A stretch of DNA of 64,000 bases. Origin: Panax quinquefolius. Taxonomy: Eukaryota; Streptophyta; Magnoliopsida; Apiales; Araliaceae. This document shows positions 23,301 through 51,413 of the stretch, piece after piece (position 1 is the first letter of the stretch; every line of letters begins with the position of its first letter). The translations under genes were made by a program, and so were the position numbers. A model generated the notes under the pieces. The model saw only the letters and a program-made list of their open reading frames with translations. It had not been told where the DNA came from and searched no databases. The stretch is taken from positions 123,252,307 to 123,316,306 of the forward strand of contig CM035164.1 of assembly GCA_020205615.1 (NCBI GenBank), written 5' to 3'.

Positions 23301-25935
23301 CATGGCGCCCCAAAATAGGTATACATCACCCATTCTTAGTTGTCAATACATGGTACGTAAACAACTACAACTTTATTATTACAACAAGAAAGCTGTGAGT
23401 TTGAATACAAATATTATCTTCTGCACAATATCTATACTCAAATAAATCCTCATCACATTTATTGATACATTATTTTACAAAATGGTGAGGACTACTAAAC
23501 AACTCTCTCTAGAACCTTCATTCCATACCCAGGACCGTGCATCTCGCTTATATTATCGCCTCCCGAGAAGAAAAATGGAACAAAAAGAAAAGGGTGAGCT
23601 CAACTAGCCCAAAGAAAGAATATTATGACTAAGATAATATACAACAAATTATTGTTAGTCTTCAACGGGAAAATCTAATAGAATACAATAGACAACAAAT
23701 TTTAAATCAATATTCGCAGCAGAAATAATAATTTATTAGAAGAGTTAAGTAGAGAATGCAAACTACTATCTTCATGTATGAATTTAAAAGTTCATCGCTC
23801 ATCTATTATCCCTCAACATCAATCAATATATATCTCGAATCAAATATTCATCTTTGCACTACAGGCCAAAGATATTCATCACCAATTCATGTTCATCTAA
23901 ACACTGCTCATCTTTTTGCTACTAGCCAAAGATATTAATCACCGGGTCATGTTCATCTCAACACTGCTCATCTTTGCACTACGAGCCAAAGATATTCATC
24001 AAGAAATCATTCATCTTTGCACTCACGGGCCAAAGATATTCCATAATATCATCATTTAAGATCAAGATGATGAAAATATTTTTAAAGAAACGAATCCAAA
24101 GGAAACAAAATGACAAGGATTAAGGATTAAGGATTCAGTACTTTTTATTTATCCACGTCCAAAAATATCTCAAAAATAATCACAAAGTGGTGTAAAATTC
24201 AAGAATGATCAAAACATGGATACAATCAAAGCTAGTATCCGAATAGATATTTTGACGAAAAGAAAATTTTTCATTTTTCGATGAATAATTAGGTCGATTC
24301 GGTGAATAATCTTCAGATACGTGAATAGTCTTTGTATCGTGAATAGTAACTCAGACACCAAAAGTTCTAAATTTGAAAAAACTTGAGATCAATATTTCAA
24401 CATAATGATATTGAAGAAATAATATCATTACTGAAAAAAAATATCCTTACCTCACAAAGCACATGATTTCAAAGTTGAAACAGGATATAAAGGTGCTATG
24501 ACTTGAACTTTGCACCGTATAGCAATACTCAAAATATACTCAAAATACTCACAAAAATACGCTCGATAATATAGAGAGAAAAAACATTTAAATGTAATTT
24601 TCAATTCTAACCTAAGCACCCTATTTATAGAAAAATGCTTAGAACACCAAAATTAGAAAATTTAATATAATAATAATATATATAATCAAATTTCCCTCGC
24701 ACACAAATCTGGTCCAAACTTCAAGCCACACATGTGCCAAAAATAATAAAAACGTTTTTCTTAATATAAATAATTAAAACTTCCAAAAATCAATTATTTG
24801 AGCTTTAACTTCAATAATTCATAATAATTAGCCCTTTTATCAAAAAATTTGAATCTCATGACTTTTTATAGGAAATTCAATTCTCTACAACTTTGAAGAA
24901 AAAGTTTTTCCAAATTCCAAACAAAAATTGACCGAATCCACAAACAGACGATTTTACAAAGCTATAATCAAATTTCACCAATAAATGGGGTCCAATTGAC
25001 ATGTTTAACATGTTTTAAACATTTATTGCAACAAAAAATACTCTTCCTCCTCGTATACTCATATATCCCACATTCGTTGTAAAAATATCACCATTATTAT
25101 ATTATTAAAATAATATATTTAAATGAATTATTTTATCGTAAAAAGATAAAATATTAATTTTAACAATTGTCATTTTAAAAATTTTCTCCATCTATATCCA
25201 CATAAAATCAATATTTTCCTCATCATATAAATCAATAATTAATTATTCACAAATAATATTACGTAATCACAAGATCGATAACCGTGCCGTTCTCAGGAAA
25301 GAGGGCTTTCCAATAAAGATTTCTCCTTCTTGGCCGCAATTAGGTGACCAAACCTCTCCTTAGACAAAACTTTCTAGACATTGCCAAGAATGTTATCCAA
25401 TAATATTATTCAGATAATATGAATTATTGCTCCGATAATGAAAATCTTGTAAATGACAATTATATCAAAGAATATAAAATATCAACGCAAAGAATTATTA
25501 AATCAATAAAATCTTTGAACAATAATTCATCGTAACCATTATCGTAGTGCCTTCTACGTAAGAATCAATAATTGGTGCAATACCGATATGTGCCTTCGTG
25601 TTTTTAACCACAAGTATTTTAACAAAGATAATCTGTGAATAATTACGTCGTTATTTTTAAACAACTTATATTTATCGCTTTTCTTCATCCAATCGCTTTC
25701 ACATGGGGCCCACACATGGTCATTACTGTTGTCGTTAATATTCCCGACAAGATTTAATATTCCACTACCAAAACGAATATTCCCCACAACAATGAATATT
25801 TTATAACCACTTGCTTATTTTGAAATATTTACGATTTTACCCCTAACTATCCACATTAATCAAATCAACCCTTACTATTTCAAAATAATAAATATAGAAA
25901 ATTAAATTTCATTAATAATAAGTTGGGGTCTTACA
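23301..25935 (-). repeat. Solo LTR family A inserted in gypsy pol
   Basis: On the reverse strand it starts TGTAAGACCCCAAC at 25,935 and ends TTTTGGGGCGCC near 23,301. The pentamer TGATC flanks it on both sides (23,296-23,300 and 25,936-25,940), and the pol reading continues across: ...VEFDIGD on the right and DHVLLR on the left. This is a textbook solo LTR left by recombination between the two LTRs of an inserted element. Confidence 0.85.
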
Positions 25936-28900
25936 TGATCTCCTATATCGAATTCCACGTCCTTTCGATGAAGATCAGCATAACTCTTTTGTCGATCGTG
26001 TGAGATTTTTATACGTTGCCGGATTGTTTGAATCTTTTTCGTAGTCATACGTATTCAACTCCGGATCCCAACAACGCTTTCTTCACCCACCTCATCCCAA
26101 AGATAATCGAGAACGACATTTTCTTCCATACAACGCTTGAATGGAGCCATGCCATACTTGCTTGATAACTGTTGTTGTAGGAAAACTCCACCAATGGTAA
26201 GAACTTGTCCCAACTTCCTCAAATCAAGGACACATAGTCTTAATAGATCTTCAAGAGTTTGAATAGTCCTCTCCATCGTCCGTCCGTCTGAGGATGATAT
26301 CTTAGCTAAATTGTAAATCATGCCCATAGTTTTCTCGCAAACTAACCCAAAATCGTGAAGTGAATCTTGGGTCTCGATCGTAAACTATGGATATTGGCAT
26401 ACCATGCGATCTTACAATCTCGTTTATTAACATACAAGCAAGACGTTCAAGTGTATAAGTTTCTCGTATCGGTAAGAAATGAGCAGACTTGGTCAATCTA
26501 TCAGCAATGACCCAAATCGCATCTATACCTTGAGAAACCTTAGGAAGACCAGTAACGAAATCCATGGTAATGTGCTCCCACTTCCATTTTGGAATTTCAA
26601 GTGGTTGCAATGAACCTTTTGGTACTTGATGCTCCGCCTTGACTCGTTGACATGTTAGACACCTTGAGATAAACGCTATCTCTCTCTCTCTTCATATTGC
26701 CCCACCAAAATGTATGTCAAGATCATGATACATTTTGGTACTCCCGAGATGGATTGCAAATGGTGTGTTGTGCGCCTCCATCATGATTTTATACTTTAAA
26801 TCGTCGGTCGTTAGAACACAAAATCCGAAGTTGACTCAAGTATTCCTTCTTCATCAATTCTTGTTTCCGCTAAGATAAGACCTTCTCAGCACTTTCTTCC
26901 TCATCATACGCATCGACTCCAGTCCAGAGCTTGAAGCGACTTTAACTTTATCAATTAAAGTAGGTTCTACTCGTATATTCGCCATCATCACATGGGTCCT
27001 TGAGTCTTTAACTCTATCTCCATCCTTTGCAAGTCACACAAAATGGGCCTTTGTGTTGACAATATCGTACTCAGATTGCATATGATCTTCTACTCAATGC
27101 GTCACCTACCACGCTCGCTTTTCGGGATGGTATTGGATGGTATGATCATAATCTTTCATCAGCTTCAAGACAACTTCGTTTATCGCATGTTGAGTTCCTT
27201 TTGAGTGAAGAAATATTTTGAGGCTTTTATGATCCGTAAAGATCTCCACCTTCTCCCCATACAAGTAATGCCTCCAAATTTTAAGTCACGAAGACCACAA
27301 ATTTAACTCTGGGTCATGAGTAGGATAATTCCTCTCATATTCTTTGAGTTGTCGTGAGGCATAAGCTATGACTTTCCCATGTTGCATGAGAACACATCCT
27401 AACCCTTTGCCCAAAGCATCACTGTAGATGACAAATCCTCCGAACTAGATGGTATTGTCGAGCAGGTCTTTGAAATGAGTCTCCTCTTGAGTTCTTGAAA
27501 ACTCTCCTCACATTCCTCGCTCCAACCAAACTTTGTATCTTTTCGAGTCAGCTGAGTTAGTGGAGTAGAGATTCGAGAAAACCCTTCTACGAATCTCCGA
27601 TAATAACCAAATAAGCGAAAAACTACGATTTTCATTCACTAATATAGGTTGCTCCCGACTTTGAATAGCTTCAATCTTCATTTGGGTCAACAGATATTCC
27701 ACGACTTGATACCACGTGCCCAAGGAATGCTACTTCCTCGCCGAACTCGCATTTCTTCAACTTAGCATAAAGCTTATATTCACGAAGCTTCCGGAGTATC
27801 GACCTCAAGTGTTGCTTTCATGATCTTCACGACTTTTGGAATAAATAAGGATGTCATCAATAAAGACGACCACAAAGTGATCCAAATATTCCTTGAATAC
27901 TTGGTTCCCATCATATCCATGAAGGCAATGAGGAGCATTAGTCGATCCAAAGGACATGACTAGGAATTCATAATGCCCGTCTGGGAGTTCGTTAAAGCCG
28001 TCTTTGGAATGTCATCCGGTTCTAATCTTCAATTGGTGATATCCTAACGAAGATCAATCTTTGAAAAGAATTTGGCTCCTTGCAATCGGTCAAGCAGGTC
28101 ATCAATACGTGGCAATGGGTACCTATTTTTGATGGTGACATGATTTAACTCTCGATAATCAATACAAAGTCGCATACTCCCATCTTTCTTCTTCACGAAT
28201 AGTAGCAGAGAGCACCCCGAGGAGAAGTCTTAGAGACGAATAAAGCCAATGTCTAACAATTCCTGCGGTTGAGTCTTTAACTCTCGAAGTTCAATAGAGC
28301 CATTCGATGGGGGCTTTAGAAATGGGTTTTATATCGGGTTCAAGGTCGATACAAAATTTAATTTCACGCCTGGGGTAGCGGAAGTTCTTCGAGAATGCGT
28401 CGGAAATTCATTAACAATAGAAATATTATTCAAAACCGACATATTTTTGTTTAGATCATGATACGAGCTAAGAAAAGCTTGACATCCGCTTTTTCAATAA
28501 ACGAATAGCTTTATGGCTTGAGATGACGATGATTAATTTTAATGGTTTGGTTGTTTGAATTAAGCATAATAGTTCGATTAGGAATATAAAAGCTAACAAC
28601 CTTACGAAAACAATCAATTTTTACACGATGAGTAGTTAACCAATCAATCCTCAGAATTACATCAAATGCAAGTATTTTTAATGAAATAAGATTGACAGGT
28701 GTAATGTGGGGTACCAACTTGAACCAAACAAGACTTATAAACCGTGGATGTAATGAAGGTTTCTCCCAACGGAGTTTCCACAGATAAGTCAAAGTCTAAT
28801 TTCTCCTGAGTCAAATTTAATCGTTGAGCGCAGTAGGAGAAATAAAAGAATGGGTAGAACCCAGATCAAATAAGGTATAAATTTCGCTAGAGTTTATGAT

Positions 28901-28990
28901 AAGCTTACCCGTGATGATCTCATTCGGGTTCCTTGCTTTCTGGGAGGTCACTACAAACGTTCTCCTTTGCACTATTGGCTTTGCCACTTG
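25936..28990 (-). pseudogene. Ty3/gypsy pol relic: protease, RT, RNase H, integrase
   Basis: In reverse-strand order from 28,990: a protease/linker segment with DWLTTHRVKIDCFRKVVSFY; reverse transcriptase near 28,200-27,800 with [18 protein letters not shown] and the FIDDIL active-site motif near 27,850; RNase H with YYRRFVEGFSRI and PLTQLTRK near 27,600; integrase near 26,610-26,300 with WEHITMDFVTGLP and the second catalytic D in YDRDPRF; then the LYGRKCRSPL-like motif near 26,130. Frameshifts and stops break every domain. Gag and the 5' LTR are missing beyond 28,990. The order protease-RT-RH-IN identifies gypsy; the chromodomain suggests a chromovirus, perhaps the Tekay/Del clade. Confidence 0.85.
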
Positions 28991-29766
28991 CTTAAAAGGT
29001 TCACTTGCTTAAATTATTTTTTGACTCATTTTTAACATTTTAAAGTTTTAAAAATGACAAAAACACAATAAAAACTAATAAAAATAAAATATTTTTTCAT
29101 TCATTAAATTAAATTTATTTATCAACAATTAAAAAATCTAACATATTTTCTTTAAAAAAAACAACATTAAAAGTAAAAAAAAAATCAAAAACATTCAAAA
29201 CATATGTAGAGACAATTCTTGTGAGGATTCTAGATCTACAACCAATAAATCACCATTCCAACATAATAAGGCTTTGGAGAAGAAATATAAAGGAAACGAT
29301 GTGAAAGAAAAGGGGAAAAAAATTTAATTAAATTCAATTAAATGGAGCTTCCCTTACTTTGCAACCATTGTCGAAGAAGCTTCCCTTATCATAACAAATC
29401 GAAATTGCAAACAGGTACGCTCTTTTCTTTCTCTATGTAATACTTGTATACGTTCCACAATTATTTCTCTCTCTCTCCAGTCGTCTTATGTACGTGACGA
29501 TATCATAGCTCTTTTATAGTGCAGAATTCTGTCGAATTGAAAAAACTCAAAATCGTTTTGTGGAAAAATCTGATTAGTCTCGAGGCTAACAATTAACTAT
29601 GCAAAGCTTGTTGATTCTATATCAACCCGTCCAGGTGTGAGTCGTCTGCTACTTCGGCTTGATCTAATAAAAACCCCGTCAACCGCCGATCGAAGAAAGA
29701 AAGCCAGCACAAACTAACTTCTCTCCATTCTCTCTGCTCTGGAAATTGATTCAAGTTTCAGAAAGA
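28991..29766. other. Upstream region of NSF, probable promoter and 5' UTR
   Basis: This stretch separates the retrotransposon relic from the NSF start codon. It is AT-rich up to 29,340, then has CT-rich tracts (CTCTCTCTCTCC near 29,470 and CTCCATTCTCTCTGCTCT near 29,723) of the kind common in plant core promoters and 5' UTRs. No convincing TATA box was found. A 5'-UTR intron cannot be excluded. Confidence 0.45.
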
Positions 29767-46993
<17,227 letters not shown>

Positions 46994-48242
46994 TTGGTGT
47001 GAAGTGTGGTGGCTCAAGAAGCAATTTTGTAGGTATTGATTGGCCTATCCGTTATTAAAATCATTTGATGCAGGCAGTCAGTTTGGGTTTGAATATATAT
47101 TTTGGTATGATGGCTGGCAATGATTTTTGTGCTGGATCCAAGTATTTATTTGTTCTCTTATAAACATATCTTTGTTTTAATTATATTGGCCTCTTCCAGT
47201 AGTAGTTTGAGAAGGACACATTAATCATCATCTTATTTCAAATATTTGTGGACACACAAAAATAAAGGAATCAAAGTATTGATTCAGACATGTCTTGCCT
47301 GATTTAGTTGCTGCATGCATTGCTTTCTTTCTTTCTTTCTTATAGATAAAAAGTTTGAAAAATGAATGTAAGGCTATGCTTTGATTGACAAGATAGGCTA
47401 ATAATAAAATACAAGAGGAGGTTTACTATATCAAGAGGCAACTGTTCTCATCAACATAAAACTTTAATTTTTGACCTTTTGTTTCTTCTTATCTTGATAT
47501 ATATATATATATAAAAAAGAGTAAATGAATTTTTGCACAATCTGTCTGTCTGTCTGTATGTCTTGTCAAAGAAAAGAAAAGGAATTTTAACTAATTTTGT
47601 TGAGTAAAGGAGTGTCTAACATTTGGATGATCAATATTTGTGCCAATAGAATCTTGAAATAAAAAATATTATCAAAAGAAAAAGCAAAGTAAATTAATAA
47701 AATTTTACGAGTGCTACCAGATTATTTGAATTTTAGAATTTTGTAAATTAATAAAATAATAGAAGAGAGGGAGTAACGTATTCTCTCGTTGTAATTATCT
47801 TCTACTTTGTGTCAAGTCGATACTAACTCGGCATATGAATCAATTCCCCTCGACTCAATTGGATTAACTATTTTCCGCACTGCTAAATTCATACATGCAT
47901 CTGATCTCGCTACCAATCTTAAAATTTACACCCAATTAAAATTCATATAAATTAACAATTAAATAGGTTGGTCCTAAACACCCCTACCCTAAAAATAGAT
48001 AAATATCCACAAAATTATTAATATCCTTATATATATATATATGGTCTTTGTTTGTTAAAAGCGAGTTGAAGATGACATGAGAGGAGGATAAGAGGCCAGG
48101 CCAAGCAGAAGCAGGCTCCTTCAGACCTCATAGAGGCGTGTGTTGCTCTAGTGGCTAAGCTTGAGGAAGTGCCCCACTGTGTCCCATATTGTGGTCCCAT
48201 TTGAACCCATGACTCCCATTTCATTGCCCTTAATTCCTCCTC
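46994..48242. other. NSF 3' UTR and intergenic DNA
   Basis: After the NSF stop, T-rich sequence continues with a possible polyadenylation signal AATAAA at 47,261-47,266. The remainder up to the metallothionein TATA box is AT-rich, with a short CTTT run near 47,325, a TA run near 47,500 and CTGT repeats near 47,545. I see no gene. Confidence 0.5.
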
Positions 48243-48250
48243 TATAAATA
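48243..48250 (+). promoter_or_regulatory. TATA box of the metallothionein gene
   Basis: TATAAATA stands 62 bp before the ATG at 48,305. A start about 30 bp downstream would leave a 5' UTR of roughly 30 nt (CTTAACTCACAAAACAATAA region), which suits a strongly expressed small plant gene. Confidence 0.65.
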
Positions 48251-48304
48251 TCAAGCCTCCTTCAACTTAACTCACAAAACAATAATTAAACTTCTTTGAT
48301 CACC

Positions 48305-48784
48305 ATGTCAAACATATGTGACTGCGAGAAGACTTCATTTCATTTCATTACTATATGATCCATTTTGAATTTAACAATTATTCAGACTTTTAATTTTAAA
48401 TTATTAAAATAAAAAAAAGAGAAAATTTCACAAAACAATCAATCACCCACCTTTGAATTATTTTGTCCACCCTCTTTCATGTCTTGTTGATCATATTTTG
48501 TTTTTCATCTCTTATTTTTTAAAGATTAAAGATGATGTGTATACTGCGATTTGACTAGACTTAAATAATTGACCCACGTGTGTATAAACTTGGTCAAAGT
48601 GACAATTATATATATAGAATTCAGATCTCATATATATAAACCAGTTTTAATAACAAATTTTGATCTTTGGACAAATTACGTCACTTAATTACTTTTTCAG
48701 TATAATGTGTCAAAATTCACAATTCTGGCCTTTTAATTTCAAAATTTAAGAACATAATTTTATATTGGGTGAATCTAAATGGTA

Positions 48785-48842
<58 letters not shown>

Positions 48843-49144
48843 CCTTTGAATTAAACTACATTAATTTAAATTAATTAAATAATACGTTTTTAATATTGGT
48901 ATAATCCATTAAATATAGTTTATATCTTCAATTTCAAAATTTGTCGTTTGTCCATTAAATATAGTATTGAAAAATAATAATCATAAAAAGAACAAGTCCA
49001 AGTGTATCTTATATATATGTTTTACTAATTAGTGATATCTGATGGATTAATTAATTGCAGGAAGAAGGGAAACGGCTATGGCATTGACATCGTTGAAACC
49101 GGGAAGAGGTGCTAATTTTCAATCCTCAAAAACTTTGAAGTCTG

Positions 49145-49215
<71 letters not shown>

Positions 49216-49373
49216 CTCTAAAGACAATAAATTATATCAGAAATCCTTTCCTTAATTTTCACCCTAAATCCATATGAAGTTGAATATATCCGTAGATTTT
49301 TGGTGGATATTATATATTAAATAACATAAAATGAATAATATATAATTTGTGTTGATATATATGCACTGATGAT

Positions 49374-49431
<58 letters not shown>

Positions 49432-49555
49432 TAATTACTGTGGTGCATGCAGCTATGTTGAGACGACTATTGTGATGGAGGTCTCTGAGAACGATGGCAA
49501 GTGCAAGTGCGGAACCAGCTGCACCTGTACCGACTGCACCTGTGGCGGCCATTAA
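48305..49555 (+). CDS. Type 3 metallothionein-like protein, 3 exons, exon 1 abnormal
   Basis: Small cysteine-rich cytosolic metal-binding protein. Exon 2 (49,061-49,108) reads KKGNGYGIDIVETGK, the family segment after the first cysteine cluster. Exon 3 (49,453-49,555) reads SYVETTIVMEV, then the second cluster CKCGTSCTCTDCTCGGH and a stop; CxCxxxCxCxxCxC with a final H is the type 3 signature. Acceptors TTGCAG and CATGCAG and donor GTGCTA keep frame. Exon 1 is the problem: ATG at 48,305 reads MSNICDCEKTS, lacking the expected MS..CGNCDCADK.QCV, and no GT donor of correct phase follows nearby. Either exon 1 carries a deletion (gene defective), the assembly lost bases, or the real exon is elsewhere in 48,305-49,050. 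Exons 2 and 3 are secure. Confidence 0.75.
48787..48842. repeat. (AT)n microsatellite, MT intron 1
   Basis: About 28 uninterrupted AT dinucleotides lie in the region between the putative first and second exons of the metallothionein gene. Confidence 0.95.
49147..49213. repeat. (AT)n microsatellite, MT intron 2
   Basis: More than 30 AT dinucleotides begin 38 bp after the donor of exon 2. Confidence 0.95.
49376..49430. repeat. (AT)n microsatellite, MT intron 2, second tract
   Basis: About 27 AT dinucleotides end 22 bp before exon 3. Shorter tracts also occur in the 3' UTR at 49,565-49,587 and 49,624-49,665. Confidence 0.95.
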
Positions 49556-49667
49556 ACATGCATGCATATATATATATATATATATGGAACTAATTGTGCG
49601 TGCATGCATGCATGCATAAGTTCTATATATATATATATATATGTTCTCTCTCTATATATATATACAT

Positions 49668-49673
49668 AATAAA
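49668..49673 (+). terminator. Polyadenylation signal of the metallothionein gene
   Basis: AATAAA lies 113 bp after the stop codon, a normal 3' UTR length for plant metallothioneins. T-rich sequence follows. Confidence 0.5.
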
Positions 49674-49699
49674 ATCATGTAACTATTTGATTATGGTGA

Positions 49700-51155
49700 T
49701 GAATAATTAAGTGTTCGTGTTTGTCTGTCAGTTCTGTATTCTGTATTTCCTAATTCTTAGTCGTAATTGGGTGTACGTGTTGTTGTGGTCACAACCGTGA
49801 CTGTCCTGTTGTGTCAAGTTAAATTAATGAATTAGTATTATTAGTAGTACCTCTTAATTTTTGTATGTCTTATATATTCCCATGCACTTTGACAAAATCA
49901 TCTAAACCCCACAATGAAATGATCTAATTAACTAGCTAGCTATATACCCTAAACTTGATCGATCAATAAAGCAAAAGATACAACTAATTTGCATAAATAT
50001 ATATAGCACATCACAATTATATTAATTCAATGATCTGGATGAACTAACAAGAAAAAGCCCTAAGATACTAAAAGAACTAAATTTGGATTAAAACTGAAAA
50101 TTACAAAGATTATATTTTGTAATTTGCACAATTATATTTTTGGAAACAATTCCATTATAATCTGGATGAACTTGAAACAGAAAAGCCCGTAAGATATCGC
50201 AAACCATTTTTTGTTAAAAGAACTAAACATTGTGTTTTTGTTGCCTTGATTTTCTGGCAAAATATTGCTGAGAGATCTAGTTAAATTAATTTTGTGCACA
50301 AGGTTTTATAAATTTTAAATTATTAAGACTCTAATTAAGTAAGAAATTTTATAAAAACAGAGACAAATATTTCCATGAATAAAACTGTTTTATTTTATAA
50401 AACATTTTTATAAAACAAATATTTCCATGCAAATAAAGTATTCTTGAAAAGTTCTCCCAAATTAAAAAAAGTTCTGAGAAAAACCATTTCCATTTATCGT
50501 CTATCATGTTGGTTAACAATCATGCAATTGGTCCAAAAGTTGGCACCATCTGGTTTCTAAAGACCATTCATATACCCCAATCAACAGCAGGGGCCAGGAC
50601 CATAGAACATACTATCACAGACCATATAGTGACCTAAATGCTTATACTTTCACATTTCCCAACTCCACGTCTGAGCAGAGCAGGTTACCTTAATAACAGC
50701 ACAATGAAAACTGTGTAGGTGGAATTAAGTAAAGAGATGCTCCATTCAAACAAATGGGTCAAATGGATATCAAGGTGTATCAAATGAATATGAAAGTACC
50801 AAGTATGTTATAAATAAGATTGCATCCCTCCAACATATATAAGAAGGCCACCAAGTAACAATGAATTTAAATATAAATGATTTAAGGCATTCGATCCAAA
50901 CTCAGCATTATGTCTTAACAAATTGTGTTTATATAATAAATAAGGATCAACCTTGTAATCTATGAATAAATAAGAAAAAACATCTTTTGGATGTAAACAG
51001 TTTAGAGCAAGTTCTAAACATTATTTGTGAATTTTCAAAAATCCATAGTCAGTAAAAATTCCATATTTTCTAGCGTGTACCTTCCAAAATTAAGGAGGTT
51101 CTACAAAAATGAGTCATCTTCCATATATCTATCATGTTGGGGTACATTCACCATA
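49700..51155. other. Intergenic DNA and COX17 3' UTR
   Basis: No coding sequence is visible. AT-rich, with repeated TTTTATAAAAC words near 50,350-50,420. The part next to 51,155 should be the COX17 3' UTR (transcribed leftward), but I cannot pick its poly(A) site. Confidence 0.45.
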
Positions 51156-51401
51156 TCAAACGTTGAAGCCTTCTGCACGAAGGCATTTACGATGAGCTTC
51201 AATCCATTTTGAACAGGCAGCTTCACCATGCTCCACGACACATTCGTCCCTCAGCTTCTTAGTATCCGGGCAAGCACAACATATTTTCTTCTTTGGCTTA
51301 GTATCAGGTGCAGTTGCTATAGCAGCTTGCCCTTTGCCTTCCTGCGACTTTGACAAAGTTATGGCAGAAGAATGGTTCTGTGTAACAAGCCCACTACCCA
51401 T
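51156..51401 (-). CDS. COX17: COX17 copper chaperone of cytochrome c oxidase assembly
   Basis: COX17 carries Cu(I) in the mitochondrial intermembrane space to SCO1 and COX11 for assembly of the copper centres of complex IV. The 81-residue protein has a low-complexity N-terminal 35 residues, then KPKKKICCACPDTKKLRDEC: the copper-binding CCxC (C41, C42, C44) and twin Cx9C pairs C44/C54 and C63/C73, ending RAEGFNV as in other plants. ATG at 51,401 is chosen because the in-frame codon two residues upstream is GTG and the intron acceptor lies just before it at 51,414. The whole coding sequence is in one exon; family length is 62-80 residues. It is intact. Confidence 0.95.
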   Translation of the reverse strand: MGSGLVTQNHSSAITLSKSQEGKGQAAIATAPDTKPKKKICCACPDTKKLRDECVVEHGEAACSKWIEAHRKCLRAEGFNV

Positions 51402-51413
51402 CCTCACAAGTCA

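Noticed and set aside
49310..49609. 99-codon reverse frame rich in IYIYIY over the metallothionein
   Set aside because: Produced by AT microsatellites and the antisense of exon 3.
51405..51407. Upstream start for COX17 giving two more residues
   Set aside because: The codon there is GTG; the ATG at 51,401 lies just after the intron acceptor and gives a normal COX17 length.
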